This document shows, piece by piece, positions 10,410 to 19,695 of a stretch of DNA of 64,000 nucleotides (the first letter of the stretch is position 1; the number at the start of each line of letters is the position of its first letter). Made by a program: the position numbers and the translations under genes. The stretch is from an unicellular cyanobacterium SU3 (GTDB taxonomy: Bacteria > Cyanobacteriota > Cyanobacteriia > Cyanobacteriales > Microcystaceae), in NCBI GenBank assembly GCA_002172675.1, contig NETF01000182.1, forward strand, positions 62,001 through 126,000, given 5' to 3'. The notes below the pieces were generated by a model. It ran no database searches, was not told the DNA's origin, and saw only the letters and a list, made by a program, of their open reading frames with translations.

Positions 10410-12512
10410 ATGAGCAGATCAAAATCGGTTTTAACACAACTGTTGCAAATTTTTCCTCAATGGAGGCCTCAGATGTATTTTAAGGCTTCCTTAACTGCCC
10501 TGTCTCATGCTATGGAAGATCAGGTATTAGCAGGATCAGAACAACCATTAGTCATGGCGAGTTTTCAACGAGAACGATTTTATCGTCAAGAAGCCCAACG
10601 ATATCGGCGTATTGCTCAAAAAAGCGATCAAGTTTACGTTTTGGCCGCCCCAGAAACGGACTTTAAACATCGGTCCCAGGACTATGAAACCGTCGCTTTT
10701 GATGTGGACGATCCCTTAACAAAAGAATGGCATTTAATCGTTTTAGGAAAAAATTATGCTAGTTGTTTAATTTGTCAAGAAAAAAATAATTTTACCCGTC
10801 AAGAAATGACGGCGGATATGGATAATAACCGCCGTTTTGAAGGAATTTGGACGTTTGATCGCCAAGTCACCCAACAGGCGGCCAATATTCTTCTAAAAAC
10901 AATTGTTGATTATCGCCCAGAATTAGCAGAAAAAGTCCAACAAGCCCGCGATCGCTATATACCGTCTTATATTTTAAGAGGGGAACCTCCTCAAACAAAA
11001 GAGGTAGATAATACTAAGTGGGATGTGACCCAAAACAACCCCGATCCCTTTGTACAGCGATTAGTCACCTATTTACAAGCAGGGCAATATAAACTAATTA
11101 AAGCGAATCGGACTCTATCGACGAAAGAACATAAAGAAAGATTAATTAATTCAGTCACCACAGCCATTCGTTTATCCTTAGATCCCGATGAAATTCTACA
11201 AATTGCAGTACAAAAGCTAGGGGAAGGGTTAGGGGTTTGTCGTTGTTTGGTTTATCGCTGCAAGGAAACCGACACCACCGCCACCATTGAACACGAATTT
11301 CTTAACAAAGAGATTTCCTCAATAAAAGGACAAACTTGGCCACTAGAACATAACCCTCTATTTCAGGAGGTGGTTGAGTTGAGAGATCCCTTAACCATTG
11401 ATAACGTTCCTAACGATCCTCGCTTGACTAATGGAAAAACAGGAACATCCTCATCACAACAATCATTAAAAATATTAGTCAGTAGTTGTTCGATTTTATC
11501 CTGGATGCTAGTACCAATTTTTTACAGTGGTCGACTGTTGGGGATGTTGGAGTTGCATCATTGTGGACCTAAACCCATTACCTGGAAAGAAGAAGATGTG
11601 GCCTTAGTGAATGCGATCGCCACACAGATTGGGGTAGCCCTCATACAAGCAGAAGCTTATGCGAATCTTCAGGATCTTAATGAACAATTAGAAGCCCTCG
11701 ATCGCACTCGTTCTAATTTAGTGGCCATCACTGGCCATGAATTACGGACCCCTTTATCCACTATTCAGGTGTGTTTAGAAAGTTTAGCCACAGAACCGGA
11801 TATGTCCCCTGAGTTGCGTCAAGTCATGCTGAATACAGCCTTGCAAGATGCTGAACGAATGCGAAAACTGGTACAAGATTTCTTGACCTTATCCCAGTTA
11901 GAAAGTGGACGGGTAGAGTGGAATATTGAAGCGTTAGATTTACACGAATGTGTTGAATTATCCTTAAGCAACGTTAGGGCCCGTCACAAGGAAACAAAAC
12001 TCCCTACTATTGAAAATTTAGTGATGGAAGAATTACCCCTGATTAAAGCAGACGGAGAATGGTTAGTGGAAGTTTTAGCCAAATTATTAGACAACGCTTG
12101 CAAATTTACCAGCGAAGAAGGCAAAATCACCATTGAAGTTAGTTGCAATAGTCCCCATCACTTAGAGGTAACAGTAGCTGATACAGGGCGAGGTATTGAA
12201 CCAAAACGATTAGAAACTGTCTTTGATCGTTTTTACCAGGAAGAAGGGGCATTACGGCGCAGTACAGGGGGAACTGGTTTAGGGTTAGCTATATGCCGTC
12301 AAATTGTTCAGGGTTGGGGGGGAAAAATTTGGGCTGAGTCCCAAGGAAAAGATCACGGTAGCAAATTTCACTTTACCGTCCCTATTTATATCGATCAAAT
12401 GTCCAGTCAATCCTCTCCTAAAACGATTACCTCTTCCCGTCAATCACGGCAACAGGCAAGGGGCAAAAGGGTTCAAGGTAAAAGGCAACAGGCAAAAGGC
12501 AACCGTGAGTAA
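10410..12512 (+). CDS. DICT-GAF sensor histidine kinase
   Basis: A soluble hybrid-free sensor kinase of 700 residues. The N-terminal part (about 30-200) is a DICT domain (SEQPLVMASFQRERFYRQEA), a module linked to light and two-component sensing. A GAF domain follows (about 235-410), then HisKA with the phospho-acceptor H443 in ITGHELRTPLST, and an HATPase domain with the N box LLDNACKFT, DTGRGIEPKR and GTGLGLAICRQIV. The ATG at 10410 is preferred to the adjacent TTG. The last 25 residues (SRQQARGKRVQGKRQQAKGN and so on) are encoded by GGCAA-type heptamer repeats and look like recently acquired tail. It is divergent from rpaA, so a partnership is possible but unproven. Confidence 0.92.
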   Translation: MSRSKSVLTQLLQIFPQWRPQMYFKASLTALSHAMEDQVLAGSEQPLVMASFQRERFYRQEAQRYRRIAQKSDQVYVLAAPETDFKHRSQDYETVAFDVDDPLTKEWHLIVLGKNYASCLICQEKNNFTRQEMTADMDNNRRFEGIWTFDRQVTQQAANILLKTIVDYRPELAEKVQQARDRYIPSYILRGEPPQTKEVDNTKWDVTQNNPDPFVQRLVTYLQAGQYKLIKANRTLSTKEHKERLINSVTTAIRLSLDPDEILQIAVQKLGEGLGVCRCLVYRCKETDTTATIEHEFLNKEISSIKGQTWPLEHNPLFQEVVELRDPLTIDNVPNDPRLTNGKTGTSSSQQSLKILVSSCSILSWMLVPIFYSGRLLGMLELHHCGPKPITWKEEDVALVNAIATQIGVALIQAEAYANLQDLNEQLEALDRTRSNLVAITGHELRTPLSTIQVCLESLATEPDMSPELRQVMLNTALQDAERMRKLVQDFLTLSQLESGRVEWNIEALDLHECVELSLSNVRARHKETKLPTIENLVMEELPLIKADGEWLVEVLAKLLDNACKFTSEEGKITIEVSCNSPHHLEVTVADTGRGIEPKRLETVFDRFYQEEGALRRSTGGTGLGLAICRQIVQGWGGKIWAESQGKDHGSKFHFTVPIYIDQMSSQSSPKTITSSRQSRQQARGKRVQGKRQQAKGNRE
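12450..12503 (+). repeat. GGCAANN heptamer repeats at the 3' end of the kinase gene
   Basis: Units GGCAACA, GGCAAGG, GGCAAAA and later GGCAACA, GGCAAAA, GGCAACC run through the last codons of the kinase. The same unit family occurs at 21654-21681 and 59082-59153. Confidence 0.85.
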
Positions 12513-12575
12513 ATTGAAAAAATATTCTTAATTTATGAAAAAAATATGTTATCATTATAAATCGGACAATAAAAT

Positions 12576-12656
12576 GCGGACGTGGCGGAATTGGTAGACG
12601 CGCTAGATTTAGGTTCTAGTGTCTTAGGCGTGAGAGTTCGAGTCTCTCCGTCCGCA
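12576..12656 (+). tRNA. tRNA-Leu (anticodon TAG)
   Basis: The acceptor arms GCGGACG (12576-12582) and CGTCCGC (12649-12655) pair perfectly and are followed by discriminator A. The anticodon stem CTAGA/TCTAG encloses loop TTTAGGT with anticodon TAG, reading CUA. A long variable arm and the GTTCGAGTC T-loop confirm a class II leucine tRNA. The 3' CCA is not encoded. Confidence 0.97.
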
Positions 12657-12667
12657 TAGAGCAACCC

Positions 12668-13108
12668 TTAATAAAGATAAATTGCACCCGTATTTTGCAA
12701 ATTAATGGAACGGTGTCCTAAAAAACTAGGCTTATCTTTTGTCACCGATACGTTAACAATATTGTTGTCTTCATCCACTTCGACTTTATAACGTAAATTA
12801 AATTCTGTTGCATCGTTAACTAACGGATAAATAACAATATTAGCTGAACTTCCAAACCCTTTTAAATTACCAGTTTCTTCTGGTTGTAAAGATTGGGGAT
12901 TCATGGCTTCGATATCGGTTAAATCAAATTCGATGGGAATATCAGTTTGATTAATAATATTAACTTCTACAATGCGTTTGGTATCAAACCTTGCCACCGG
13001 TTGCCAATAACCCGGTTGATAAGTTTCGGCAGGGGGATCTTGTGCTTGGGTGACAGTAACATTAAAAACCCCTAATGTTAATAACAAAATAAGTGATAAT
13101 GATTTCAT
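12668..13108 (-). CDS. Secreted hypothetical protein
   Basis: A 146-residue protein with a Sec signal peptide (MKSLSLILLLTLGVFNVTV, likely cleavage after TQAQ or nearby). The mature part is beta-rich, with no Cys and no motif I recognise. Segments such as RIVEVNIINQTDIPIEFDLT and YKVEVDEDNNIVNVSV suggest an immunoglobulin-like or beta-sandwich fold (inference). It lies downstream of rnj on the same strand but behind a strong terminator, so it probably has its own promoter. Confidence 0.75.
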   Translation of the reverse strand: MKSLSLILLLTLGVFNVTVTQAQDPPAETYQPGYWQPVARFDTKRIVEVNIINQTDIPIEFDLTDIEAMNPQSLQPEETGNLKGFGSSANIVIYPLVNDATEFNLRYKVEVDEDNNIVNVSVTKDKPSFLGHRSINLQNTGAIYLY

Positions 13109-13203
13109 AGAATTATGGATTCAAAGTCATGGTTTATTATCTATTTTATCAACTAATTTTAATCAGTCAGTTTTCTATGGCCAGTTTTTTTAACTGTCTA
13201 TAA

Positions 13204-13231
13204 AAGTAGGGGTCAACAGTCGTTGACCCCT
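13204..13231 (-). terminator. Rho-independent terminator of rnj
   Basis: On the minus strand, AGGGGTCAAC and GTTGACCCCT form a perfect 10-base stem with a 4-base loop, followed by a T-rich run. It sits 25 bases past the rnj stop codon. Confidence 0.85.
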
Positions 13232-13256
13232 AGAACAATATTGAGAAAGTATTAAC

Positions 13257-15026
13257 TTAAGAAGCCGTTGAAGCCGTAGGACGACGACGACGATAAACTT
13301 TGCGGTTCGAGGTTTGTTCTGACTTAGAAGGCTGTTCTGGGGTTTGTAACAAGAAGATAACCAAAGGATAACTCCGTAATTCTCGTTTAACTAGCCTTTG
13401 TAGGGTGTTTTCAATTTCTTCTTGTAAGTAATCCCAGTCTACCTCTGTTTTGCCATTGCTAGAGGCAAAATCATCCCAACGGTTTTCTAGCACATTCTCA
13501 ATGGCGCGAATAATCAATTGTTTAATTAAAGAATATTCAACCTTACTAACAACACCCCGTAAGTCCACTTCAGGAGGAGTCAATAATTTTCCTTCCCAAC
13601 TAATGGCTGCGGCCACTGTAACTACCCCATCTTGGGCAAGTTGTTGACGATCTTCCATGACGTGTTCATGAACCACCCCTGCTTGATCGACTAATTCGAT
13701 ACCGGACGGAACTTTTCCTGCAACGCCAATACTATCTTCGGAAACTTCAACAATGTCACCATTGTTAATAATGACGATATTTTCTGCAGGAACGCCCATC
13801 TTATAAGCAGTTTCAGCGTGTTTAACCAGCATTCTGTGTTCTCCGTGAACAGGAACAAAGAACTTAGGGCGGGTTAAGGCTAACATCAATTTATGGTCTT
13901 CTTGACAACCATGACCGGAGACATGAATCCCATGATGACGGCCATAAATTACTTTTGCCCCTTGCATCATCAGGCGATCAATTGTATTAACTACCGCAAT
14001 AGTATTCCCTGGGATGGGATTAGCAGAAAAGACAATGGTATCTCCCGGACGTACTTTAATATGACGGTGAGACCCCCTCGAAATACGGGTTAGGGCTGCT
14101 AAGGTTTCTCCTTGTGACCCAGTGGTTAAAATTAAAACTTGCTCATCAGGTAAATTATTGGCTGCTTTGAGGGAAACAAAGAGATCGTCAGGACATTTAA
14201 GATAACCTAATTCCCTGGCGTGGGCGATGACGTTTAACATCGAACGTCCTACCACAGCTACTTTGCGCTTATGTTTTTGTGCTAGTTGTAAGATAATATT
14301 GACTCGATGCACTGAAGAGGCAAAGGTCGTAATCATTAACCTAGCTTCGGCCTGGGCAATAATGCGATCTAAGTTGGGATAAACTGAACTTTCTGAGGGG
14401 GTACTGCCGGGTACTTCTGCATTAGTAGAGTCACTCAGTAAGCAGAGAACACCTTTTTCTCCGTGTTCAGCTAATTTTTGAAAGTCGAAGAATTCTCCAT
14501 CAACGGGGGTATGATCGACTTTAAAATCTCCCGTATGGATAACTACACCTAACGGTGTATGAATGGCTAAGGTAAAGCTATCAGCCATAGAATGGGTATT
14601 GCGGATGAATTCCACTAAAAATGAAGGACTTATCCTGACCATTTCTCTAGGACTAACGGTTTGCAGTTTGGTGCGATCGCTAACTCCTGCTTCGTCTAAT
14701 TTATCGCTGAGTAAGGACATGGCCAACTTGGGCCCGTAAATCTTAGGAATATCAAATTGCTTTAAATGGTAAGGAATTCCCCCGATATGGTCTTCATGAC
14801 CATGAGTGGCGATCATTCCTTTAATTTTATGGCGATTTTCCCGTAAATAGGTCATATCGGGTAAAACAATATTTACCCCGTGCATTTCTTCTGTGGGAAA
14901 GGCAATACCAGCATCAATGAGAATAATTTCATCATTGTACTCTAAAACACAGGTGTTTTTGCCGATTTCGTGCAGTCCCCCTAAGGGAATAATTTTTAGA
15001 TTGGGTTGCTTTTTCGTTTTACTCAT
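13257..15026 (-). CDS. rnj: Ribonuclease J
   Basis: A metallo-beta-lactamase/beta-CASP ribonuclease with 5' exonuclease and endonuclease activity in mRNA turnover and RNA maturation. The zinc motif HGHEDH is at residues 75-80. The beta-CASP motifs include SDSTNAEVPGSTPSE, FASSVHRVNII and SGHGCQEDHKLML, followed by PVHGEHRMLVKHAE. The C-terminal region ends in an Arg-rich tail (KVYRRRRP). At 589 residues it is slightly longer than Bacillus RNase J1. The order asd-dapA-rnj on one strand, with gaps of 42 and 109 bases, suggests co-transcription; a purine-rich RBS (GGAGGAAA type) precedes the ATG. Confidence 0.96.
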   Translation of the reverse strand: MSKTKKQPNLKIIPLGGLHEIGKNTCVLEYNDEIILIDAGIAFPTEEMHGVNIVLPDMTYLRENRHKIKGMIATHGHEDHIGGIPYHLKQFDIPKIYGPKLAMSLLSDKLDEAGVSDRTKLQTVSPREMVRISPSFLVEFIRNTHSMADSFTLAIHTPLGVVIHTGDFKVDHTPVDGEFFDFQKLAEHGEKGVLCLLSDSTNAEVPGSTPSESSVYPNLDRIIAQAEARLMITTFASSVHRVNIILQLAQKHKRKVAVVGRSMLNVIAHARELGYLKCPDDLFVSLKAANNLPDEQVLILTTGSQGETLAALTRISRGSHRHIKVRPGDTIVFSANPIPGNTIAVVNTIDRLMMQGAKVIYGRHHGIHVSGHGCQEDHKLMLALTRPKFFVPVHGEHRMLVKHAETAYKMGVPAENIVIINNGDIVEVSEDSIGVAGKVPSGIELVDQAGVVHEHVMEDRQQLAQDGVVTVAAAISWEGKLLTPPEVDLRGVVSKVEYSLIKQLIIRAIENVLENRWDDFASSNGKTEVDWDYLQEEIENTLQRLVKRELRSYPLVIFLLQTPEQPSKSEQTSNRKVYRRRRPTASTAS

Positions 15027-15135
15027 TTTCCTCCTTATTATGTAAGTTATGAGTTAATCATTTCGTTTGGTAAACTTTAATAAGACTCTATGGACAGTTA
15101 AAATTACTGCTCTCAGGCATCAATTTATTTATTGA

Positions 15136-16032
15136 TTACTTTTCAATTAAAGATAATTTTTCTAGAACGACTTTAACCTCTTCTGTTAAGGTTTCGGATA
15201 ATTCTACTAGGGGAAGTCTTACACTTCCTACTTGCCATCCTTGTAAGTTTAATGCTGCTTTGATGGGGATAGGATTGGTTGTACAAAATAAGACTTTGAA
15301 TAAGGGAAAAAGTTCCACATTAATCTCACTGGCTTTACTACCTTGATTATTATTAAATGCTGCGATCATTTGTTGCATTTGTGTGCCAACTAAATGACTG
15401 GCTACGCTAATAACCCCTATTCCTCCCACGGTTAACAAAGGTAAGGTTAAAAAGTCATCTCCTGCATAAATCAAAAATGAAGGCTCGGTCATGCGCCGAA
15501 TTTTACAGGCTTGTTCTAAATTTCCACTGGCTTCTTTTATAGCAATAATGTTATTAATTTCTGCTAGTTTGGCAATGGTTTCGGGGGACATATTTTGTCC
15601 GGTGCGCCCAGGTATATTATACAATATTATAGGAAAGTTGACTACACTTTCAGCAATTTTTTTAAAATGTTCATATAATCCTTCTTGAGGTGGCTTATTA
15701 TAATAAGGAACCACTTGTAATGAACCATCTAACCCCATTTTAGCAACTTTTTCGGTCATTTCAATGGCGTGTTGAGTCGAATTTGCTCCTGTTCCTGCTA
15801 ATACCTTAGCCTTTGATCCTACCGCTTTTTTAACCACTTGAAATAACTGGGATTTTTCTGACCAACTCAGAGTAGGAGATTCTCCCGTTGTTCCAGAAAG
15901 TAATAAGCTATCGCTACCATTATTAACTAAATGAACGGCTAATTTTTCTGCCATTTCATAGTTAATATTTCCCTCTTTATCAAATGGCGTTACCATTGCG
16001 GTAATCACCTTACCAAAACTTTGCTCACTCAT
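15136..16032 (-). CDS. dapA: 4-hydroxy-tetrahydrodipicolinate synthase
   Basis: Condenses pyruvate with aspartate semialdehyde at the first committed step to diaminopimelate and lysine. The family features are complete: GTTGESPTL near residue 45, YYNKPPQEG with the proton-relay Tyr, LYNIPGRTG, and the Schiff-base Lys in IAIKEASGN. Length (298) is normal. It lies 42 bases downstream of asd, which makes its substrate, so the two are probably one operon. Confidence 0.97.
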   Translation of the reverse strand: MSEQSFGKVITAMVTPFDKEGNINYEMAEKLAVHLVNNGSDSLLLSGTTGESPTLSWSEKSQLFQVVKKAVGSKAKVLAGTGANSTQHAIEMTEKVAKMGLDGSLQVVPYYNKPPQEGLYEHFKKIAESVVNFPIILYNIPGRTGQNMSPETIAKLAEINNIIAIKEASGNLEQACKIRRMTEPSFLIYAGDDFLTLPLLTVGGIGVISVASHLVGTQMQQMIAAFNNNQGSKASEINVELFPLFKVLFCTTNPIPIKAALNLQGWQVGSVRLPLVELSETLTEEVKVVLEKLSLIEK

Positions 16033-16074
16033 GAACTTGCTTATCCGTTACAGTTTTTTAGCACCTAGTTATAC

Positions 16075-17118
16075 TTATACTTTTAGGGATGATTTTGCTG
16101 TATTTAACCAACTTTTTTCCATCAATAATTCAGCAATTTGTACGGCGTTCAATGCTGCCCCTTTACGAATTTGATCCCCACAAACCCATAATTCTAAGCC
16201 ATTTACTTGAGAAATATCTTGACGAATTCTACCCACTAAAACATCATCTTTACCGGAAGCATCTATAGGCATAGGAAAATAGTTCTTTTGCCAATCTTCG
16301 AGTAATTGAACCCCAGGAGATTTGGCGATAATTTCTCTGGCGTGGGTCACAGAAAAGGGATCTTTAAATTCTAGATTGATAGCTTCTGAATGAGCCCGTA
16401 GCACTGGCACTCTAACACAAGTTGCGGTAATTTTTAAATGGGGTGTATTAAATATTTTACGGGTTTCATTGACCATTTTCATCTCTTCTTCACAATATCC
16501 CTCGTCTGTTAAGGGAGAGTTATGGGGAAAGAGATTAAAAGCGAGGGGATAGGGTAAAACTTCTGGTTTTGGCTCTTTTCCGTTTAGAATCGCTTGAGAT
16601 TGAATTTTCACCTCTTCCATTGCCCTAGCACCTGCACCACTGGCCGACTGGTACGTTGAAACCACAATGCGTTCAATGGGTTGAACTTGGTGCAAAGGGT
16701 AAATGGCCACTGCCATCAGAATCGTAGTACAGTTAGGATTAGCGATAATGCCTTGATGATGTTTGGCCGCTTCTGGGTTGATTTCTGGAACAATCAGAGG
16801 AACATCTGGGTTCATGCGAAACGCGCTGGAGTTGTCCACCATTACCGCGCCTGAGTCTACAATAGTTTGAGCCCAAGCTTTAGAGGTAGAACCACCAGCA
16901 GAAGCCAAAACAAGGTCAACGTCATCGAAAGCCTTCTGCTCTACTGCCTCAACTGTAATCGTTTCTCCCTTAAATTTAAGCGTAGTCCCTGCTGAACGAG
17001 GAGATGCTAAGAGCTTGAGGTTATTTAGGGGAAAGTGCCTGCTTTCTAAAAGTTCTAGCAACTCAGTGCCGACGGCTCCCGTTGCGCCTAGGATAGCGAC
17101 ATTGACTGACCTTGACAA
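16075..17118 (-). CDS. asd: Aspartate-semialdehyde dehydrogenase
   Basis: Reduces aspartyl phosphate to aspartate semialdehyde for lysine, threonine, methionine and diaminopimelate. The NADP-binding motif GATGAVGTEL (11-20) and the catalytic Cys130 in ANPNCTTI are present. The start is a TTG at 17118-17116 preceded by a strong GGAGGAACAG ribosome binding site; the protein then begins MSRSVNVAILGATG, exactly where the family begins. It is first in the asd-dapA-rnj run, and the homoserine dehydrogenase that uses the same product is at 35565. Confidence 0.97.
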   Translation of the reverse strand: MSRSVNVAILGATGAVGTELLELLESRHFPLNNLKLLASPRSAGTTLKFKGETITVEAVEQKAFDDVDLVLASAGGSTSKAWAQTIVDSGAVMVDNSSAFRMNPDVPLIVPEINPEAAKHHQGIIANPNCTTILMAVAIYPLHQVQPIERIVVSTYQSASGAGARAMEEVKIQSQAILNGKEPKPEVLPYPLAFNLFPHNSPLTDEGYCEEEMKMVNETRKIFNTPHLKITATCVRVPVLRAHSEAINLEFKDPFSVTHAREIIAKSPGVQLLEDWQKNYFPMPIDASGKDDVLVGRIRQDISQVNGLELWVCGDQIRKGAALNAVQIAELLMEKSWLNTAKSSLKV

Positions 17119-17346
17119 TCGACTGTTCCTCCAGAATCTGTAGAGTTTTCTATCTTACCATTATACTGAGGCTGACTGATATTCTAATTAAGTTGAGTGT
17201 GCGGAGTGTGGGAGGAATTTGTATTTTGATTAAGGATTAATTAACAACGTACTTTCAATTTTTTCTTCCTTGTATTGGTTGCTTTTTCCTCAAATGACCC
17301 ACGATCGCCTACTATATTGATTGTTATCCTTGAAATTGAAAAACCT

Positions 17347-18480
17347 ATGCGAATTGCCCTATTCACAGAAACTTTTTTACCTAAAATTGATGGTATTGTT
17401 ACCCGTTTACGGCATACGGTTGATCATTTACAACGCAACGGTGATCAAGTTTTAATTTTTTCCCCAGACGGCGGCATAAAAGAACATAAAGGTGCGAAAA
17501 TTCATGGAGTCAAAGGAATTCCTTTGCCTTTATATCCTGAATTAAAATTAGCCATTCCTACCCCTAAAGTGGGTAGAGCATTAGAAAAATTCAAACCTGA
17601 TTTAATCCACGTGGTTAATCCTGCGGTTTTGGGGGTTGGAGGAATTTATTATGCTAAAACCATGAATATTCCCTTAGTGGCTTCTTATCATACCCATTTA
17701 CCCCAATATTTACAACATTATGGCTTAGGTTCCTTAGAAGGAGTCCTCTGGGAACTATTAAAATTGGGCCATAACCAAGCGCGTTTAAACCTCTGTACGT
17801 CAACGGCAATGGTAGAAGCGTTAGAAAGTCATGATATTGAACGAGTGGACTTATGGCAAAGAGGAGTCGATACAGAAATGTTTCAACCTCATCTAGCTTC
17901 TCAATCAATGCGATCGCGTTTATCAAGAGGAAACCCAGATAAGCCTTTACTCCTCTACGTTGGCAGAGTTTCTCCTGAAAAGCAAATTGATCAGATTAAA
18001 CCTGTCCTAGAAGCTATTCCAGAGGCACATTTGGCTATTGTGGGTGATGGGCCCCATCGAGAGGCGTTAGAGACACATTTCGCAGGGACTCAGACCCATT
18101 TTATCGGCTACCTCCAGGGGTTAGAATTAGCTTCTGCTTTTGCTTCTGCTGATGCCTTTGTTTTCCCTTCTCGAACGGAAACCTTAGGGTTAGTCTTATT
18201 AGAAGCAATGGCCGCAGGTTGTCCCGTCGTAGCAGCTAATTCTGGGGGAATTCCTGATATTGTTACAGATGGGGTTAATGGCTACTTATTTGAACCAACA
18301 GACCCAAATGGAGCTATTTTAGCGACAAAACGCCTACTTGCTGCAACAGAGGAACGGGAACAGTTACGCGGCAACGCCCGACTAGAAGCAGAAAAATGGG
18401 GGTGGGCCGCAGCCACTCAGCAGTTAAGACGGTATTATGAGGCTGTTTTGTCAGAGGATACCTTCCCTCTAGTAGCTTAA
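17347..18480 (+). CDS. sqdX: Sulfoquinovosyltransferase SqdX (sulfolipid synthase)
   Basis: A GT4 glycosyltransferase that moves sulfoquinovose from UDP-sulfoquinovose to diacylglycerol, making the thylakoid sulfolipid SQDG. I use the ATG at 17347 (MRIALFTETFLPKIDGIVTR), which gives 377 residues, the length I know for SqdX. The C-terminal donor-binding motif is FVFPSRTETLGLVLLEAMAA, with YVGRVSPEKQ before it. The 24 residues added by an upstream TTG are not homologous to anything I recognise. No sqdB is in the window. Confidence 0.92.
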   Translation: MRIALFTETFLPKIDGIVTRLRHTVDHLQRNGDQVLIFSPDGGIKEHKGAKIHGVKGIPLPLYPELKLAIPTPKVGRALEKFKPDLIHVVNPAVLGVGGIYYAKTMNIPLVASYHTHLPQYLQHYGLGSLEGVLWELLKLGHNQARLNLCTSTAMVEALESHDIERVDLWQRGVDTEMFQPHLASQSMRSRLSRGNPDKPLLLYVGRVSPEKQIDQIKPVLEAIPEAHLAIVGDGPHREALETHFAGTQTHFIGYLQGLELASAFASADAFVFPSRTETLGLVLLEAMAAGCPVVAANSGGIPDIVTDGVNGYLFEPTDPNGAILATKRLLAATEEREQLRGNARLEAEKWGWAAATQQLRRYYEAVLSEDTFPLVA

Positions 18481-18520
18481 GTAATGAAGTTAATAGTGAA
18501 TGGTTATTTCTTAATAGTAG

Positions 18521-18543
18521 TAAGGTGGGCATTGCCCACCTTA
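18521..18543. repeat. TAAGGTGGGCA-T-TGCCCACCTTA palindrome
   Basis: Perfect 11-base arms with a 1-base centre, starting 41 bases after the sqdX stop codon. The T-rich DNA after it would let it work as a terminator or mRNA 3' end. Confidence 0.9.
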
Positions 18544-18652
18544 CAATATTTTATAATTTTGTTGTTATCGAATTTATTTATATCGGTGTAGGATACGAGA
18601 ATAATCTGGGAAAATATCTACTAATAATCAGATTTAACATTTTTTATTTATC

Positions 18653-19672
18653 ATGAAAACTTGTTTCAAACTAACACAACTAATTAAACTAACACAACTA
18701 ATAATTATCGTCATTCTACTAACTTTAAATTTTTCAAAGGTTACTATGGCACAAAACCTGGCTGGTGCTCCTTTACCTTCTTGGAATAAAGGAACAAACA
18801 AACAAACCATTATTAATTTTGTTGAAAATGTTACTGATCCTGAAAATCCTAATTATGTTGCTCCAGAATTCAGAATTGCTACCTTTGATAATGATGGGAC
18901 ATTATGGGCAGAAAAACCGATGTATTTTCAAGTTGCTTTTGCCCTTTCTCGTATTCGTGAATTAGCCCCTAACTTTCCTGAATGGAAAGAAAAACAACCC
19001 TTTAAAGCTGTATTAGAAAATGATCAACAATACTTAGCAAACATAACGGTTAATGAATTACTAGAAATAGCAATGGTAACTCATGCAGGGATGAGTCAAA
19101 AAGAATTTGAACAAGAAGCCAGAGAATTCTTAGATATAGCAAAACATCCCCGTTTTAATCAATTATACAAACAAGTTATTTATCAACCCATGCTTGAATT
19201 ACTGACTTATTTACAAAATAATCAGTTTAAAACTTATATTTGTTCAGGGGGAGGACTAGATTTTATACGTCTTTTTTCGGAAGAAGCTTATAGAATTTCT
19301 CCAGAAAATATCATTGGTTCTAATATTTTGAAAAAATACAAAATTGTTTCTGATCATTCTCAATTTATTCGTCAACCGCAAATCATAGAACCTATTAATG
19401 ATAAGGCCGGTAAACCTGTTAATATTGAGCGTTTTATTGGCAAAAAACCAATTCTTGCTGTCGGGAATTCTGATGGTGATATTGAGATGATGCAATATAC
19501 TGTAATTGCTCATCAACCCTCTTTAGCTTTATTAGTCCATCACGATGATGAAATGAGAGAATATCGTTATACTACAGGAACAGAAAAAGCTTTAAAACTC
19601 GCCAAAAAATATAACTGGTCAGTTATTAGTATGAAACAAGATTTTAAACAAGTGTTTTCTTTTAGTCCTTAA
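18653..19672 (+). CDS. Exported HAD-superfamily phosphatase
   Basis: A 339-residue HAD hydrolase with an N-terminal signal segment (about 1-33, cleavage near TMAQ), so it acts outside the cytoplasmic membrane. Motif I is FDNDGTLW with the nucleophile and acid-base Asp pair, motif II is ICSGGG, and motif IV is GNSDGDIEMM. It resembles phosphoserine phosphatase-like members. The start contains a small direct repeat (ACTAACACAACTAATTA twice), giving the tandem LTQLIKLTQLI in the signal peptide. The transporter gene begins 23 bases after its stop, so an operon with the next two genes is likely. The substrate is unknown. Confidence 0.85.
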   Translation: MKTCFKLTQLIKLTQLIIIVILLTLNFSKVTMAQNLAGAPLPSWNKGTNKQTIINFVENVTDPENPNYVAPEFRIATFDNDGTLWAEKPMYFQVAFALSRIRELAPNFPEWKEKQPFKAVLENDQQYLANITVNELLEIAMVTHAGMSQKEFEQEAREFLDIAKHPRFNQLYKQVIYQPMLELLTYLQNNQFKTYICSGGGLDFIRLFSEEAYRISPENIIGSNILKKYKIVSDHSQFIRQPQIIEPINDKAGKPVNIERFIGKKPILAVGNSDGDIEMMQYTVIAHQPSLALLVHHDDEMREYRYTTGTEKALKLAKKYNWSVISMKQDFKQVFSFSP

Positions 19673-19695
19673 TCAAAATAAATCATTTTTAAAAC

